From Methanosarcina sp. MSH10X1 (lineage in GTDB: Archaea; Halobacteriota; Methanosarcinia; Methanosarcinales; Methanosarcinaceae), in contig NZ_SCHL01000003.1 of NCBI RefSeq assembly GCF_004099695.1, forward strand, positions 208,763-272,762: a stretch of 64,000 nucleotides of DNA, written 5' to 3'. This document shows positions 17,775-27,144 of this stretch, piece after piece. The notes below the pieces were generated by a model that saw only the letters and a list, made by a program, of their open reading frames with translations, had not been told where the DNA came from and did no database searches. The position numbers and the translations under genes were made by a program. The number at the start of each line of letters is the position of its first letter. Position 1 is the stretch's first letter.

Positions 17775-18117
17775 CCATTCTCTTTTCTTTTCGTTCGTTT
17801 TTAATTTTTTTGCATTTATTATATCTTATTACGTTTTCCAACTCAGTTCCGATTTATAATTCCTTACATAAAACTGCATCAAAAAACATTTTTTTAAGAT
17901 TAAAAAAATCTGGTTGTGTCAGCAAGAATTCCAAAATTTCTAATATAAAACACTGATATATAGGGCTGACATAATAAAAAAATCGAGCTCGAAGCGCTCG
18001 ATTAACATATATAAATCTCAAGATATAATTAGAAAATTATATTTTTAAGCTAATGCAGCTAAATTACAGCTAGTAAAAGAATTATATTGACTTTTTCTCA
18101 CTTCTACTTTATTCTTA
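17775..18117. other. convergent spacer with terminators
   Basis: The first 60 bases are T-rich (CTTTTCTTTTCG...TTTAATTTTTTT), a typical archaeal U-tract stop for the plus-strand gene. The stretch TAATGCAGCTAAATTA near 18052-18068 is also present at about 15033-15050, downstream of flippase copy 2, marking the left edge of the duplicated segment. See the hairpin at 17981. Confidence 0.55.
17981..18003 (-). terminator. hairpin terminator of the mraY-like gene
   Basis: The 8-bp inverted repeat AATCGAGC / GCTCGATT with a 7-nt loop is followed, when read on the minus strand, by a run of T residues (TTTTTTTATTATG). This is the layout of a hairpin plus U-tract terminator for the gene ending at 18118. 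Confidence 0.6.
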
Positions 18118-19098
18118 TTACATCCTTCCCGGCATAAAAATCCCTATCAAACAGAAAACCGACGTCAGCGCATACATTGCATAGGTTGCCTGTTTTTCAG
18201 TCATGGGGTAGTAGTAAGGCAGAACCCATTTCAGGGTAAGGGGGTTCGGGACTTCGAGAATGCCGTCTCCCCTGTCCCTTCCGAATTTGGCGACAGGGTA
18301 TTTTCGGATTTTCCAGTAGACATACAGCAGAAAGTTGACCGTGTGCGGGATAAGCATGACAAACCCGCTTATGACAAACCCCTGGATAACAATAATGGCT
18401 CCTATCGCAGCCCCTACCGTAAGGGAGCCGACATTGCCCCAGAAAATCTTTGAGGGGTTTCGGTCGTAGATGTAAAACCCGATCGTGGCGCCGGTAATGG
18501 CTGCAATCGAGATTATATTCTGGACATCGTGTGCGAGCGCGGATTTTATAATAAGGGAAAGGAGGACGATTACGGACAGCCCGGAGGCAAGCCCGTTGTA
18601 CCCGGAATGCATATTGACAAGGTTTGAGGCAACCAGCACGTAGGTCGGGATAACGAACTGGAAGTAAATTATCCCGAGATAGATATAACCGACTTCGGGA
18701 ATGGAAAGCGAGGTATGGCCCGTGTACTGGATAAGGGGATAAGAACAGTAATACATGATGAGCAGCTTGGAAACCCTGCCGATGTTGATCATGTCGTCGA
18801 GCACCCCGAAGAGCCCGAAAAGCGCAATCACAATCATGGCTACGTAATTTGTGGGCGTGAACCTGAAAAAAAGCGAGTTCAGCGACAGCGAAAGCATGGC
18901 AATGAGCAGGATCGCAATTCCGCCCCGGTCGGCTACGAATGGAACATCTTTTTTATAGAAGTCCTTTGCTACTATCCCGTTCTTATGCAATTCTTTTATA
19001 AAAGAAGGCATAAATACCGCAGTCACAACCAGGGGAAACCCGATATTGGTGGCGAGCATAAAATTTTCAAATGCTGAGACTGAACCAAAAAATACCAT
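18118..19098 (-). CDS. MraY/WecA/AglH-like polyprenyl-phosphate sugar-1-phosphate transferase
   Basis: This 326-residue protein has 9-11 membrane segments. The family marks are ADRGGIAILL near residue 51, LFGVLDDMINIG near 90-101 (the DD pair), VASNLVNMHSGYNGLASGL near 157-175, and WGNVGSLTVGAAIG near 219-232 (the usual G-D-x-G-S loop). These enzymes start lipid-linked glycans by moving HexNAc-1-P to dolichyl or undecaprenyl phosphate. A VanZ-like gene diverges from it, and a decayed copy of this pair lies at 15100-16121. The exact sugar is unknown. Confidence 0.85.
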   Translation of the reverse strand: MVFFGSVSAFENFMLATNIGFPLVVTAVFMPSFIKELHKNGIVAKDFYKKDVPFVADRGGIAILLIAMLSLSLNSLFFRFTPTNYVAMIVIALFGLFGVLDDMINIGRVSKLLIMYYCSYPLIQYTGHTSLSIPEVGYIYLGIIYFQFVIPTYVLVASNLVNMHSGYNGLASGLSVIVLLSLIIKSALAHDVQNIISIAAITGATIGFYIYDRNPSKIFWGNVGSLTVGAAIGAIIVIQGFVISGFVMLIPHTVNFLLYVYWKIRKYPVAKFGRDRGDGILEVPNPLTLKWVLPYYYPMTEKQATYAMYALTSVFCLIGIFMPGRM

Positions 19099-19289
19099 TT
19101 TTCACTGTCCTTATCGTTAGTTAAAGTTCTTGCAAATACGAAGCAAACTTTCATATCCGGCACACCCATTTTAAAAAAAGTAATAAATATAGTTATCGAA
19201 ATATTTCACAATAGTACGGTGGGAATTCGTAAAGTTTGTATTTATTTTGAAATGGAATAAAATTCCGGACTTATGCGGCGCTCAATACA

Positions 19290-19412
19290 GCACATATTAC
19301 AAACATACCGCAAACATGCCGCAAACACACCAGCAAAACATACCAGCAAACACACCAGCAAAACATACCGCAAACACACCAGCAAAACATACCAGCAAAA
19401 CATACCAAATAT
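19290..19412. repeat. short tandem repeats (ACATACCRGCAAAACACACCAGCAAA type)
   Basis: About 120 bases are built from the units ACATACCGCAAAC and ACACACCAGCAAA in alternating order, roughly 12-13 bp each and 8-9 copies. They sit in the divergent spacer between the mraY-like gene and vanZ copy 2 and are missing from the same spacer of the decayed copy (15596-15903), so the expansion is later than the duplication. They extend an open frame upstream of vanZ, which I treat as accidental. Confidence 0.75.
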
Positions 19413-19467
19413 ATTTAGTAGAAGTATTCAAAACAAATACTTTAAATCAGGTATTGTCGTAAACCTC

Positions 19468-19986
19468 ATGGATAAAATGTTAAGAGTAAAAAGTTCCAGA
19501 GTTTTCGTCCCGGCTACGATCCTGTATGCAATCTTTGTTTTCTACCTGTCAGTCACCTCAAATATAGGAAACCTCAAACATCTCATAGATGACACCCTGG
19601 GTGCAGCAGCAATAAGCCTTCTTACCGAAGCTCACCTCTCTATTATCCTGAAATTTCTTGTAGGTTCCCTGCACTTTGTTGAAAGGCAATCTCTGGATCC
19701 GGGACACATCGGAATATACTTCGGGCTTGGGGTTTTACTGTATTTCGTATTTTTAAGCTCAAGAAGAAAAACCCTGGAAAAATATTCAGCTGTCTTTGCC
19801 ATACTTACCGGCACCTCATACGGAATCCTGAACGAGTTCTTCCAGACATTTCTTCCCTACCGCACGGCAAGCGTGACAGACGCCTTCTCGAACCTGCTTG
19901 GGCTCTTACTTGCGCAAATCTGTGTAATCGTATTCGTGCTCGCGTTAAGCGCAGTCCGGAGCAAAACAATAGAAGAAGCAAACTGA
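19468..19986 (+). CDS. VanZ-like membrane protein, copy 2
   Basis: The 172-residue protein starts MDKMLRVKSSRVFVPATILY and has about four membrane segments, with the VanZ core DPGHIGIYFGLGVLLYF and GILNEFFQTFLPYRTASVTD. It is nearly the same as copy 1 at 12590. An open frame extends upstream to 19273 through the tandem repeats, but the shared homology of the three vanZ copies begins around the leader and ATG 19468. It diverges from the mraY-like gene and may act with it, though this is inference from gene order only. Confidence 0.82.
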   Translation: MDKMLRVKSSRVFVPATILYAIFVFYLSVTSNIGNLKHLIDDTLGAAAISLLTEAHLSIILKFLVGSLHFVERQSLDPGHIGIYFGLGVLLYFVFLSSRRKTLEKYSAVFAILTGTSYGILNEFFQTFLPYRTASVTDAFSNLLGLLLAQICVIVFVLALSAVRSKTIEEAN

Positions 19987-20135
19987 AGTTAAAGAAAATT
20001 AAAGTTGAATAAGCCAGAAAAAGAATTAAAAATAAGCCAGAAAAAAGAATTAAAAGTTAAAGAAAGTAGAAATAAAAGTTAAAGAAAGTAGAAGTAAAAC
20101 GCAGGCTTCTACCTTTTAGCATGTATTTTAACTTA

Positions 20136-20735
20136 TCAGCTTTCCTCTACCTTTTGCCTTCCCGCTTCAAAAGCCCTCAGGTTCACTTCGATTGTTTTCT
20201 GCGGTACAAGGGCTTTAACGCTCTCAAGCAGGGTTTCTTTCGAAATCGGCAGGTAGCCTGAGACTGCCCCTACCATGACAACATTCATTGCAAGCCTGCT
20301 CCCTGCCTCAAACGCCAGCTCATCAGCATTGAAGGCTTTGACTATGTATTTCTCGGAAAGGGCGTCAAGAATGTCCCGGACCTCAGGATATTTCACCTGC
20401 CCCGAGGTAACCGTTACAGGTAACACGGGCTGGGTATTTACTATGATAACTCCGCCGTCCTTCAGGAAATCCAGGTACCTTACGGCTTCCATCGGCTCAA
20501 GGGCAAGCATAAGGTCTGCACCTTTTTTCGGGATCATGGACCCGTAGGTTTCCCCGACCCGGATATGGTTTACAACCGAACCTCCGCGCTGTGCCATGCC
20601 GTGGGTTTCCGCAGCCCGGATTGGGAGCCCTGCGACAACGGCAGCTTTTCCGATAATGTCCGAGGCAAGGATTGCTCCCTGCCCTCCTACTCCCGTAATA
20701 AGCAGGTCGAATTTCTTTTGCTCAGCCTGGTTCAT
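20136..20735 (-). CDS. iorB: indolepyruvate:ferredoxin oxidoreductase, beta subunit
   Basis: This 199-residue protein begins with the gamma/POR-type fold FDLLITGVGGQGAILASDII and keeps AAETHGMAQRGGSVVNHIR, both standard for IorB. With IorA it oxidises aryl pyruvates (indolepyruvate, phenylpyruvate) to aryl-CoA, or in reverse makes aromatic amino acids from aryl acetates, with ferredoxin as electron carrier. It overlaps the end of iorA by 4 nt (ATGA), so the two are translated together. Length is normal. Confidence 0.95.
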   Translation of the reverse strand: MNQAEQKKFDLLITGVGGQGAILASDIIGKAAVVAGLPIRAAETHGMAQRGGSVVNHIRVGETYGSMIPKKGADLMLALEPMEAVRYLDFLKDGGVIIVNTQPVLPVTVTSGQVKYPEVRDILDALSEKYIVKAFNADELAFEAGSRLAMNVVMVGAVSGYLPISKETLLESVKALVPQKTIEVNLRAFEAGRQKVEES

Positions 20736-22534
20736 CGCTTCACCTCCTGGATAGCTTCAAACTTGCAGATCTGGGCGCAGACCCCGCACCCGCTGCAGAG
20801 AGCCGTAATCACAGCACATTTGTTTTCCTCGTCAAACTCAATTGCAGGGCAGCCGAACTTTATACACTGTTTGCAGCCCTCACACTTTTCAGGGTCAACA
20901 ATGTATGGGACCCGGCGTATGCCTGCCCTTTTCCCTGAAATCACGCAGGGCTGCCTGGCAATAACCACAGCTGTACCCTCAAATTCCTTTGCGGCTTTAA
21001 AAGCTTCCTGGATTTCTTCAAGCCTGTACGGATCGACAACGGAAACAAATCCTGCGCCCATTGCTTTGCAGAGTTCGGCGAGCGAGACCTGGACGGTTGG
21101 CTCTCCTGTTACCGTAAACCCGACGCCCGGATTCGGCTGGTGCCCGGTCATGGCTGTAATGCGGTTGTCAAGGATTGTAACCGTGATATTTGCCTTATTG
21201 ACAATCGCGTTCAGGAGCGAGTTCATGCCTGTGTGGAAAAAGGTCGAATCCCCTATGGAACAGCAGATCGGGCGCTTTTCCCCTGCATGGTAAAGCCCTG
21301 AGCCAATACTGATGCTTGAGCCCATGCAGAGCGTGGTCTCGACCGTACCGCTCTGGATCCCCAGGGTATAACAGCCGATATCGCTCGGATAAATCGCGTC
21401 TTTTCCAAAGACTTTTTTCATGGAATAGAAGGTCGCCCTGTGCGAACAGCCTGCACAGAGGGCAGGCGGGCGGGGAGCAAGCTCAAGTTCCGTGCCCGGA
21501 GATTCGGGTTCTGATTCGAGGTCGAAGGTTTTCTTAAGAGCTTCAAGGAAAGCACTTACGTCCAGTTCCCCTTCCCTTGGCACAAACCCGTTAGCTTTCC
21601 CGAGCACCGAGACCGCAAGCCCTGCTTCCTGTGCGATCATCCTTACCTGTTCTTCAACTACAGGCTCAAGTTCTTCGAACACAAGCACGGCATCCACGGT
21701 TTCAAGCAGCTCAAGAATGAGCCGTCCTGGAACCGGGTAAGTTCCTATCTTAAGGAAAGAAGCTTCAATTCCAAGCTCAACAAGCGCCTCTTTTGCATAC
21801 ACTGCCGCAATGCCTGCACCTATTACTCCCAGTTTTGCATCGGGTTTAAGTTCAAGGGAATTCCAGGGAGATTCGGCAAGGGCGTCCTCAATAGGTTGCT
21901 GGATGGAGAGGAGATGGGTATGGCGTGAGCGGGCGTTCTTCGGAAGCATGACCCAGCGGTCCAGAAGTTTTTCAAAATGAGGAGCCGGTTTTTCCACCGG
22001 GATCTCTCCGAGCTCGATATCCGATTTCCCGTGCGAGATCCGGGTCGTGGGCCTGAAGATTACAGGGACTTCAAATTTTTCAGAAAACTCGAAAGCATAG
22101 GGAAGCATATCCTTGGCTTCCTGAGGGGTTGAGGGATCAAAACAGGGCACAAGGGCAAACCGGGCATAGCGCCGCGTATCCTGTTCATTCTGGGAGGAAT
22201 GGCAGGACGGGTCATCGGCAACGATTGCAATCAGCCCTCCTTTCGTCCCTGCATACGCAAGCGTCATAAAGGGATCGGCTGCAACGTTTAACCCGACATG
22301 TTTCATCGTCACAACCGAGCGGACGCCTGCCCAGGCAGCTCCGACTGCAACTTCCATTGCAACCTTTTCATTAACCGACCATTCTATATGGTAATCACGG
22401 GCTTCCCGGCACGCAAGCGTATCTATAATCTCCGATGAGGGGGTTCCGGGATAGCCTGCAATAACCTGCACGCCGCCTTCAAGAAGCCCGCGGGCGATTG
22501 CCACGTTTCCAAGCATGTACTCACGCATTGTCAT
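20732..22534 (-). CDS. iorA: indolepyruvate:ferredoxin oxidoreductase, alpha subunit
   Basis: The protein is about 600 residues. The N-terminal pyruvate-binding domain has GGVQVIAGYPGTPSSEIIDT. The thiamine pyrophosphate domain has CPxGCSHR-like PALCAGCSHRATFYSM and GDSTFFHTGMNSLLNAI. The C-terminus carries two 4Fe-4S ferredoxin motifs, CEGCKQCIKFGCP and CSGCGVCAQICK. I prefer ATG 22534, with GGAG 9 nt upstream and the usual MTMREYMLGN start, over GTG at 22552. It is the first gene of the iorAB operon; the 590-base spacer upstream holds its promoter. Confidence 0.95.
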   Translation of the reverse strand: MTMREYMLGNVAIARGLLEGGVQVIAGYPGTPSSEIIDTLACREARDYHIEWSVNEKVAMEVAVGAAWAGVRSVVTMKHVGLNVAADPFMTLAYAGTKGGLIAIVADDPSCHSSQNEQDTRRYARFALVPCFDPSTPQEAKDMLPYAFEFSEKFEVPVIFRPTTRISHGKSDIELGEIPVEKPAPHFEKLLDRWVMLPKNARSRHTHLLSIQQPIEDALAESPWNSLELKPDAKLGVIGAGIAAVYAKEALVELGIEASFLKIGTYPVPGRLILELLETVDAVLVFEELEPVVEEQVRMIAQEAGLAVSVLGKANGFVPREGELDVSAFLEALKKTFDLESEPESPGTELELAPRPPALCAGCSHRATFYSMKKVFGKDAIYPSDIGCYTLGIQSGTVETTLCMGSSISIGSGLYHAGEKRPICCSIGDSTFFHTGMNSLLNAIVNKANITVTILDNRITAMTGHQPNPGVGFTVTGEPTVQVSLAELCKAMGAGFVSVVDPYRLEEIQEAFKAAKEFEGTAVVIARQPCVISGKRAGIRRVPYIVDPEKCEGCKQCIKFGCPAIEFDEENKCAVITALCSGCGVCAQICKFEAIQEVKR

Positions 22535-22888
22535 AATTCTTGTCTCCAGCACTTAAACAGGAAAATTTCTGTCAAGATAACAGATTAAATATATTTTTAC
22601 TCGTTTGCTTCAGTGGTTAAGCATTCCTCTTGATCAATGCCAGCAAACTTGAAGTTTATTAAGATTTGAAGTTCAATGAGATTTGAAGTTCAGTAAGGAC
22701 AGTCCGGCAACTAGACCTGCCGTCCGAAACCAGGTAAACTTTTGCATTATTGAAATAACACGATCAATAATATACTTTCGGATAAGTGCTCTGATGTTTC
22801 CTTCTTTTGCGATCAGTTAACGGGTAGGAAAAATGAGAAGCAATCAAGTTTATACTTTTGACAAAACGGAAAATATAAAGGGTCCTGA

Positions 22889-23107
22889 AAAAACGAGCGC
22901 ATTCACCTTCCTCAGGTGATCAGGGGGGAAGAAGCAGAAACCATAAACGAACTTGCCAGACTGCCGGGTCGCGGTCAAGCCCGTGCCTTAAACGGCCTAA
23001 AATCTGGGAGTGTTCAGGATTGGATCGCCGCCAGTAAAGGACTTATAAAAAAGGGGCGTAGCGGAACCAGAAAAGGTTCGCTTACTGCCCTGTTCATGGA
23101 TGAGTAA
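22889..23107 (+). pseudogene. small unassigned ORF or gene remnant
   Basis: The frame is open from 22889, with a GTG at 22916, and ends at 23107. The translation (HLPQVIRGEEAETINELARL ... WIAASKGLIKKG) looks like genuine charged helical protein and base composition is coding-like, but I recognise no family. There is no clear RBS for the GTG. It lies between two minus-strand genes. It may be the C-terminus of a lost gene or a real 63-residue protein. Confidence 0.35.
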
Positions 23108-23125
23108 CTCAATTTTACCGGAAAT

Positions 23126-23929
23126 TCACATTCTTCCCAGGAATTCTGCAAGCTTTTTTATTTCATCCAGTTCGAAATCAAGTTCTTTGCCTTTCAGGGA
23201 TGCTTTAAAGATCTCTCTTTTTTCGGGGATTTCAGCCACAACATTCACGCAGTTCACCGATGCCAGCATTTCTTCCCTGATATCCGGTTCAACCTTATTA
23301 AGCACAAAATAAACTTTGCACCCGCACTGGGCACCAAATTCATCGAATTTCTTTGAGAGCCTGAGGGATTCGTAGGAAGGGTCTACAACCACGAGAATGA
23401 GGTCAAAGTCCTTATCAACCCCGCGCCCGAAATGCTCGGTGCCGGCTTCCGTATCCACGATTACGATATCGTCTTTCCCGAGATCCAGGTTTTCAAGAAA
23501 CTCCCTGGTCAGAACTCCCATTGGGCAGGCGCATCCCTCCCCATAATTATGGATCTTGCCAACCGCCATCAGCCTGACTCCGTCCTTTTCTTCAACAAAT
23601 TCCGGAGGGAGGTCGGAAAAACTCCACCTATTCTTAAAAAACCGGGACTGTTGTTGTGCCGGCTGCCCCGCAGTACCCCCATTTGCTGCAAGCCCCCAGA
23701 ACTGGGTGGTTTTCGGAGCAGTTTTCTGCTTTTCTTTAAAACCTTTCTTTCCTCCGAAATACTCCATAAGGTCCCGTGGAGCTGCCATTCCTAACTGGCT
23801 GTGCAGCCCGTAATTGGACTCATCAATGTCAAGCACAAGCACGTTTTTAGTTTTTGCCATTTCCTTTGCCAGGAGAGCCGAAATCGTACTTTTTCCGCTT
23901 CCTCCTTTCCCGCAGACTGCTATTCTCAT
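23126..23929 (-). CDS. CooC-like nickel-insertion ATPase (MinD/ParA-type P-loop protein)
   Basis: The 267-residue protein starts MRIAVCGKGGSGKSTISALL, a deviant Walker A of the SIMIBI class (GKGGSGKST), followed by VLVLDIDESNYGLHSQLG and the switch II region DDIVIVDTEAGTEHFGRG. This matches CooC/AcsF proteins that load nickel into CO dehydrogenase/acetyl-CoA synthase. A CxC-like GEGCACPMGVLTREF in the middle fits the CooC metal site (C-x-C). In a methanogen it would serve the CODH/ACS complex, whose genes are not in view. It stands alone on the minus strand. Confidence 0.85.
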   Translation of the reverse strand: MRIAVCGKGGSGKSTISALLAKEMAKTKNVLVLDIDESNYGLHSQLGMAAPRDLMEYFGGKKGFKEKQKTAPKTTQFWGLAANGGTAGQPAQQQSRFFKNRWSFSDLPPEFVEEKDGVRLMAVGKIHNYGEGCACPMGVLTREFLENLDLGKDDIVIVDTEAGTEHFGRGVDKDFDLILVVVDPSYESLRLSKKFDEFGAQCGCKVYFVLNKVEPDIREEMLASVNCVNVVAEIPEKREIFKASLKGKELDFELDEIKKLAEFLGRM

Positions 23930-24571
23930 ATCCGATTCACCTAACCCAGTAATTTATCCTGCTAAATTAAAAATACTTTCTTTAAACATTTTCTGAGCAG
24001 TAGGGTCAAAAAAGAGATATCAGGAAAGATAAGGAGAAAAGACGGAAAGAAAGAGATATAAGAAAAACCTGTCAAACTTCGAATAGTTACATAGAATCGT
24101 GACAGCAAAATAACGGATGGAAAGCGATAGGACAAAAGTCAGGAATTAGATACCAGACATTGAAAAAAATTCCGTTTTTAAATGGAGATTAACAGGTGGT
24201 TATGGGAGGGTAAACGATTAAAAAAACCCTCTCCGGTCCTTGCGTGCAGGACGCAATGGGGTGAGCGAATCCCTAACAAATATTATGAACTTTTGGTATA
24301 TAATGGCACATGTTTTGATTTTTTTCGGGGCAGCTCAAGAATCTGGAAGCTGCTTCTTCCCTGTATACCTCGGCTCTTAATCTGCATAAAAATGAACAAA
24401 TTTGGTGCCTCAGAACTCATAGGGCTCATCATGAAATCAGCACAATTTTTCATCACAGGCACCCAATTGATATCAGACAATATAGGCGGTTAATATAAGA
24501 AATAGATATCAGAAAAAATATTAAGACAAATATGCCTTAAAAAGAAATCTGTCTTTAATTTGCTTTCGGTT
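23930..24571. other. intergenic region without a supported gene
   Basis: There are 642 bases between the CooC-like gene and the end of pyrF. An open frame on the plus strand (24182-24493) has no RBS, no domain and unlike composition, so I do not call it. The segment 24190-24275 (GGTTATGGGAGGG...CCCTCTCC, then GGTCCTTGCGTGCAGGAC) has several short pairings and could be a structured RNA or terminator region. It is not assigned. Confidence 0.3.
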
Positions 24572-25237
24572 TCAGTTTTCTCCCCTTATTTCGGCCTCGA
24601 TTTCGGCAGCAATTTTCCGGGCAGCTTCTTTTGGAGATTCTGCTTTGTAGATACTCCTTCCTACGATTACCCAGTCTGCGCCTGCGGCAATAACATCCGA
24701 TGCCTTTCCTCCCTGGGTGCCGACTCCGGGCGAGATAATGGTGAGTTTATCTCCGACAATTTTCCTTATAATCTTTACTCTTTCCGGTCTGGTCGCCGGA
24801 GCAACAAGGCCGAATGCTCCTGCTTCAGCCGCCATCCTTGCGATTGCTTCTCCTGCTGGCTGCAGGAATTCGGCTCCACCCGGATGGCTCATCTCGCTTA
24901 CCACGAACACATCTCTCCTGTACTCGGAGGCGACTTCGATACAGGCATCAAGACTGTCCCTGCCTGTGAAACCATGTACTATAACGGCATCGGCTCCTGC
25001 TTCAAAGACCTGCTCGCAGATAAGGCGGTTTGTGTTGGGAATATCGGCAACCTTGAAATCGGCTATTACAGGCGCAAACTCAGCAAGTTCCCTGATTATC
25101 CCGAGCCCGGTAGCCAGGACCAGAGGATAGCCTACCTTTATAGCGTCCACGAATTCCGAAACGGCTTCTGCGATTTCAAGCGCTTCTTCCCTGTCGGAAA
25201 CGTCAAGGGCAAGAATCATACAGGTTTTCCTTTCCAT
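24572..25237 (-). CDS. pyrF: orotidine 5'-phosphate decarboxylase
   Basis: This 221-residue TIM-barrel enzyme makes UMP from OMP, the last step of pyrimidine synthesis. The catalytic Asp-Lys-Asp motif is in [15 protein letters not shown] and the phosphate-binding loop in [18 protein letters not shown] 25237 is chosen because GAGGTGA stands 5 nt upstream and family alignments start at MILALDV; the frame is open further up only as overlap with dys. It starts 4 nt after the dys stop codon, so dys-pyrF is one operon. Confidence 0.95.
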   Translation of the reverse strand: MERKTCMILALDVSDREEALEIAEAVSEFVDAIKVGYPLVLATGLGIIRELAEFAPVIADFKVADIPNTNRLICEQVFEAGADAVIVHGFTGRDSLDACIEVASEYRRDVFVVSEMSHPGGAEFLQPAGEAIARMAAEAGAFGLVAPATRPERVKIIRKIVGDKLTIISPGVGTQGGKASDVIAAGADWVIVGRSIYKAESPKEAARKIAAEIEAEIRGEN

Positions 25238-25241
25238 AAAA

Positions 25242-26195
25242 TCACCTCTTTGAAAGACGCGTACGCACAGCAGCAACCATGAGCGGGAGAGTAATAGTTG
25301 CATCTGCATACACGGTCACGGACTTTGCATTTTCTCCGACCTTTCCCCAGGATTGGGCTTCATCAAGCGTTGCCCCGCTCAGGCCGCCGGTCTCAGGACG
25401 GTCCATAGTCAGCTGGATTGCATAATCAAAGGACCTGGGAGTTACAAGCATGGACTGAAGGATGTAGTTTTTCGGAACTCCGCCCCCAAGAAGAAGGGCA
25501 CCTGCACTCTCAGCCCCATAGCAGATTTCCATAAACTCGTGCATGTCAGCAAAGGCGTCCACATGCAGAGGATTTCCTTCTTTATATAGCCAGGCTTGAA
25601 GTCCTATTACTGAATCCTGAAGGGCAGGGCAATACACAGGCACGCCCATCTCTGCTGCGGTTTTCAGGATAGAGGAGTTGTCATCAAGGTTTTTCCCTAT
25701 CTCGGTGAGCACCTGCCGGATAGAGAGCTTTTCCTGCGGAAGCCCGGCGTAGATGCCCTGCAGAAATTCCTCAAGGTCCGTAAAGTGCTGGTCAGGCAGG
25801 TAAACATCATAGATCCTGTCGATGCAGTCATGCCTGAGCTGGATATCATTTGCACAGGCTGTACCTTTATAATGGTGAAGACCCAGAGCCTCAACGGTGT
25901 CATGCACCATATTCGCCCCTGTCGTGACAAGCACGTCGATATGGCCGTCACGTATCAAATCTGCGACAATATTTCTCATGCCTGCAGGAGTCATTGCCCC
26001 TGCAAGCCCGAAAAATTTCGTGGTTTTTTCAGAAGCCAGCATCTCATAATAGATATCCACGGCTTCAGCCAGCCTGCCTGCTCCAAAGGCGCAGCCGCCA
26101 TATTCCCTTACAAGTTCGTCTACAGTCATATCCGCAGTTATTTTCGCGCCCCTGACCGGAGTTGTAAGATTTTTAGAAGAAGTTTCAAAATCCAT
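25242..26195 (-). CDS. dys: deoxyhypusine synthase
   Basis: The 317-residue protein modifies the translation factor aIF5A by moving the aminobutyl group of spermidine to a lysine. Visible family marks are [40 protein letters not shown] (NAD site), and the C-terminal [12 protein letters not shown] with the lysine that forms the enzyme-imine, then [13 protein letters not shown]. Length is close to archaeal DHS. It shares a transcript with pyrF. Two small hairpins lie upstream near 26317-26349. Confidence 0.93.
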   Translation of the reverse strand: MDFETSSKNLTTPVRGAKITADMTVDELVREYGGCAFGAGRLAEAVDIYYEMLASEKTTKFFGLAGAMTPAGMRNIVADLIRDGHIDVLVTTGANMVHDTVEALGLHHYKGTACANDIQLRHDCIDRIYDVYLPDQHFTDLEEFLQGIYAGLPQEKLSIRQVLTEIGKNLDDNSSILKTAAEMGVPVYCPALQDSVIGLQAWLYKEGNPLHVDAFADMHEFMEICYGAESAGALLLGGGVPKNYILQSMLVTPRSFDYAIQLTMDRPETGGLSGATLDEAQSWGKVGENAKSVTVYADATITLPLMVAAVRTRLSKR

Positions 26196-26316
26196 TTTTA
26201 TTCCTCAAGGTTACAGAATTAAATTAGGAGATTATTGAAAGAGTAGTTACAGGTCCACATTTAAACTGGAGTACTGATATGAAATGATTTATGTGAACAT
26301 GTCTGTATACATAAAC

Positions 26317-26349
26317 CTTCTCTTCTGAGAAGTTTCTCTTCTAAGAAAC
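26317..26349. other. two adjacent small hairpins upstream of dys
   Basis: CTTCTC-TTCT-GAGAAG (26317-26332) is followed at once by GTTTCT-CTTCTA-AGAAAC (26332-26349). They lie in the 320-base spacer between the thioredoxin gene and dys. They could end the thioredoxin transcript or sit in the dys leader. Weak evidence. Confidence 0.3.
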
Positions 26350-26515
26350 ATAGTAAAAAGATTCCTTAGAAAATTGTAGTTGAGGAATTTCCGGAAAAGT
26401 AAGTATATCATCCTCGCTTCAATTAAGGTTACTTTCAATGAGTTCGGGCCTGTAAGAAAGAAGACCTCCAGGTAAAAGAAAAAGGAAAAAGGAGTCCGGA
26501 CCGCTGATTTGCAGA

Positions 26516-26908
26516 TCAGGCATATCCCGTAATGTTCTGACCGATTGGAGTGCTTTTACTTATACATTCCTCTCCGTAATTAATCACATCTTCAACTGCA
26601 TTTTTCAGTATGGAGGGATAGATCTGACCTACCTGCTCCCATACAGGTCTTCCGCGACAGAAGAACTTAAACGTAGGCGTACCCTGGACTCCATATCTTT
26701 CTGCAGTCCACGGACTTGTTTCGATATTTGTGCGTCCAAAAACTGCCGAGTTCTTGAATTCTCTTGCATAATTAATAAAATAAGGTTCCATAGCTTTGCA
26801 GTAAGGGCAGGTAGAGCTATAGAACATTACGACAACCGGCTTTTTAGAGCTTTCTACTACTTCTCCCCAGTTTATATCTCCAATTTCTATCACATTGCTT
26901 CCATTCAA
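26516..26908 (-). CDS. thioredoxin-family protein
   Basis: The 130-residue protein has a single thioredoxin fold with the redox motif VVVMFYSSTCPYCKAMEPYF (CPYC, glutaredoxin-like pair) and the cis-proline loop YGVQGTPTFKFFCRGRP. There is no signal peptide, so it acts in the cytoplasm. The start is TTG 26908 with GGGGGT about 6 nt upstream; no ATG fits the fold. An additional Cys in the C-terminal half (FFCRG) and one near the end (EECIS) are unusual but not diagnostic. It stands alone. Confidence 0.88.
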   Translation of the reverse strand: MNGSNVIEIGDINWGEVVESSKKPVVVMFYSSTCPYCKAMEPYFINYAREFKNSAVFGRTNIETSPWTAERYGVQGTPTFKFFCRGRPVWEQVGQIYPSILKNAVEDVINYGEECISKSTPIGQNITGYA

Positions 26909-27144
26909 TCGATTACCCCCGAAGTTATTGATAATTTGACAGGATAAAACTAATAGAATTTCGGTCCTGGCAAGTCAGTCTTTCCTTTATCGGATTCTGT
27001 CTGCAGGATTCTGTTTATTAGATCAATATTCTCTATTTTCATAAGATTAATATTTATGCTTCATAAAATTAAGGTTCATACTTTTACGGAAAAGTCTAAT
27101 AAAAGATATGCCTGAGGAACTGCTTTTTTCAAACCCGGAAATTT

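Noticed and set aside
19273..19467. Upstream extension of VanZ copy 2
   Set aside because: Runs through the tandem repeats; the other copies share homology only from the leader and ATG at 19468.
20565..21293. 242-codon plus-strand frame opposite iorA
   Set aside because: Shadow of a conserved enzyme gene with strong codon bias; no homology-like features.
24182..24493. 103-codon plus-strand open frame in the CooC-pyrF spacer
   Set aside because: No RBS, no domain, and Cys/Trp-rich random-looking composition; an equally long frame lies on the other strand.
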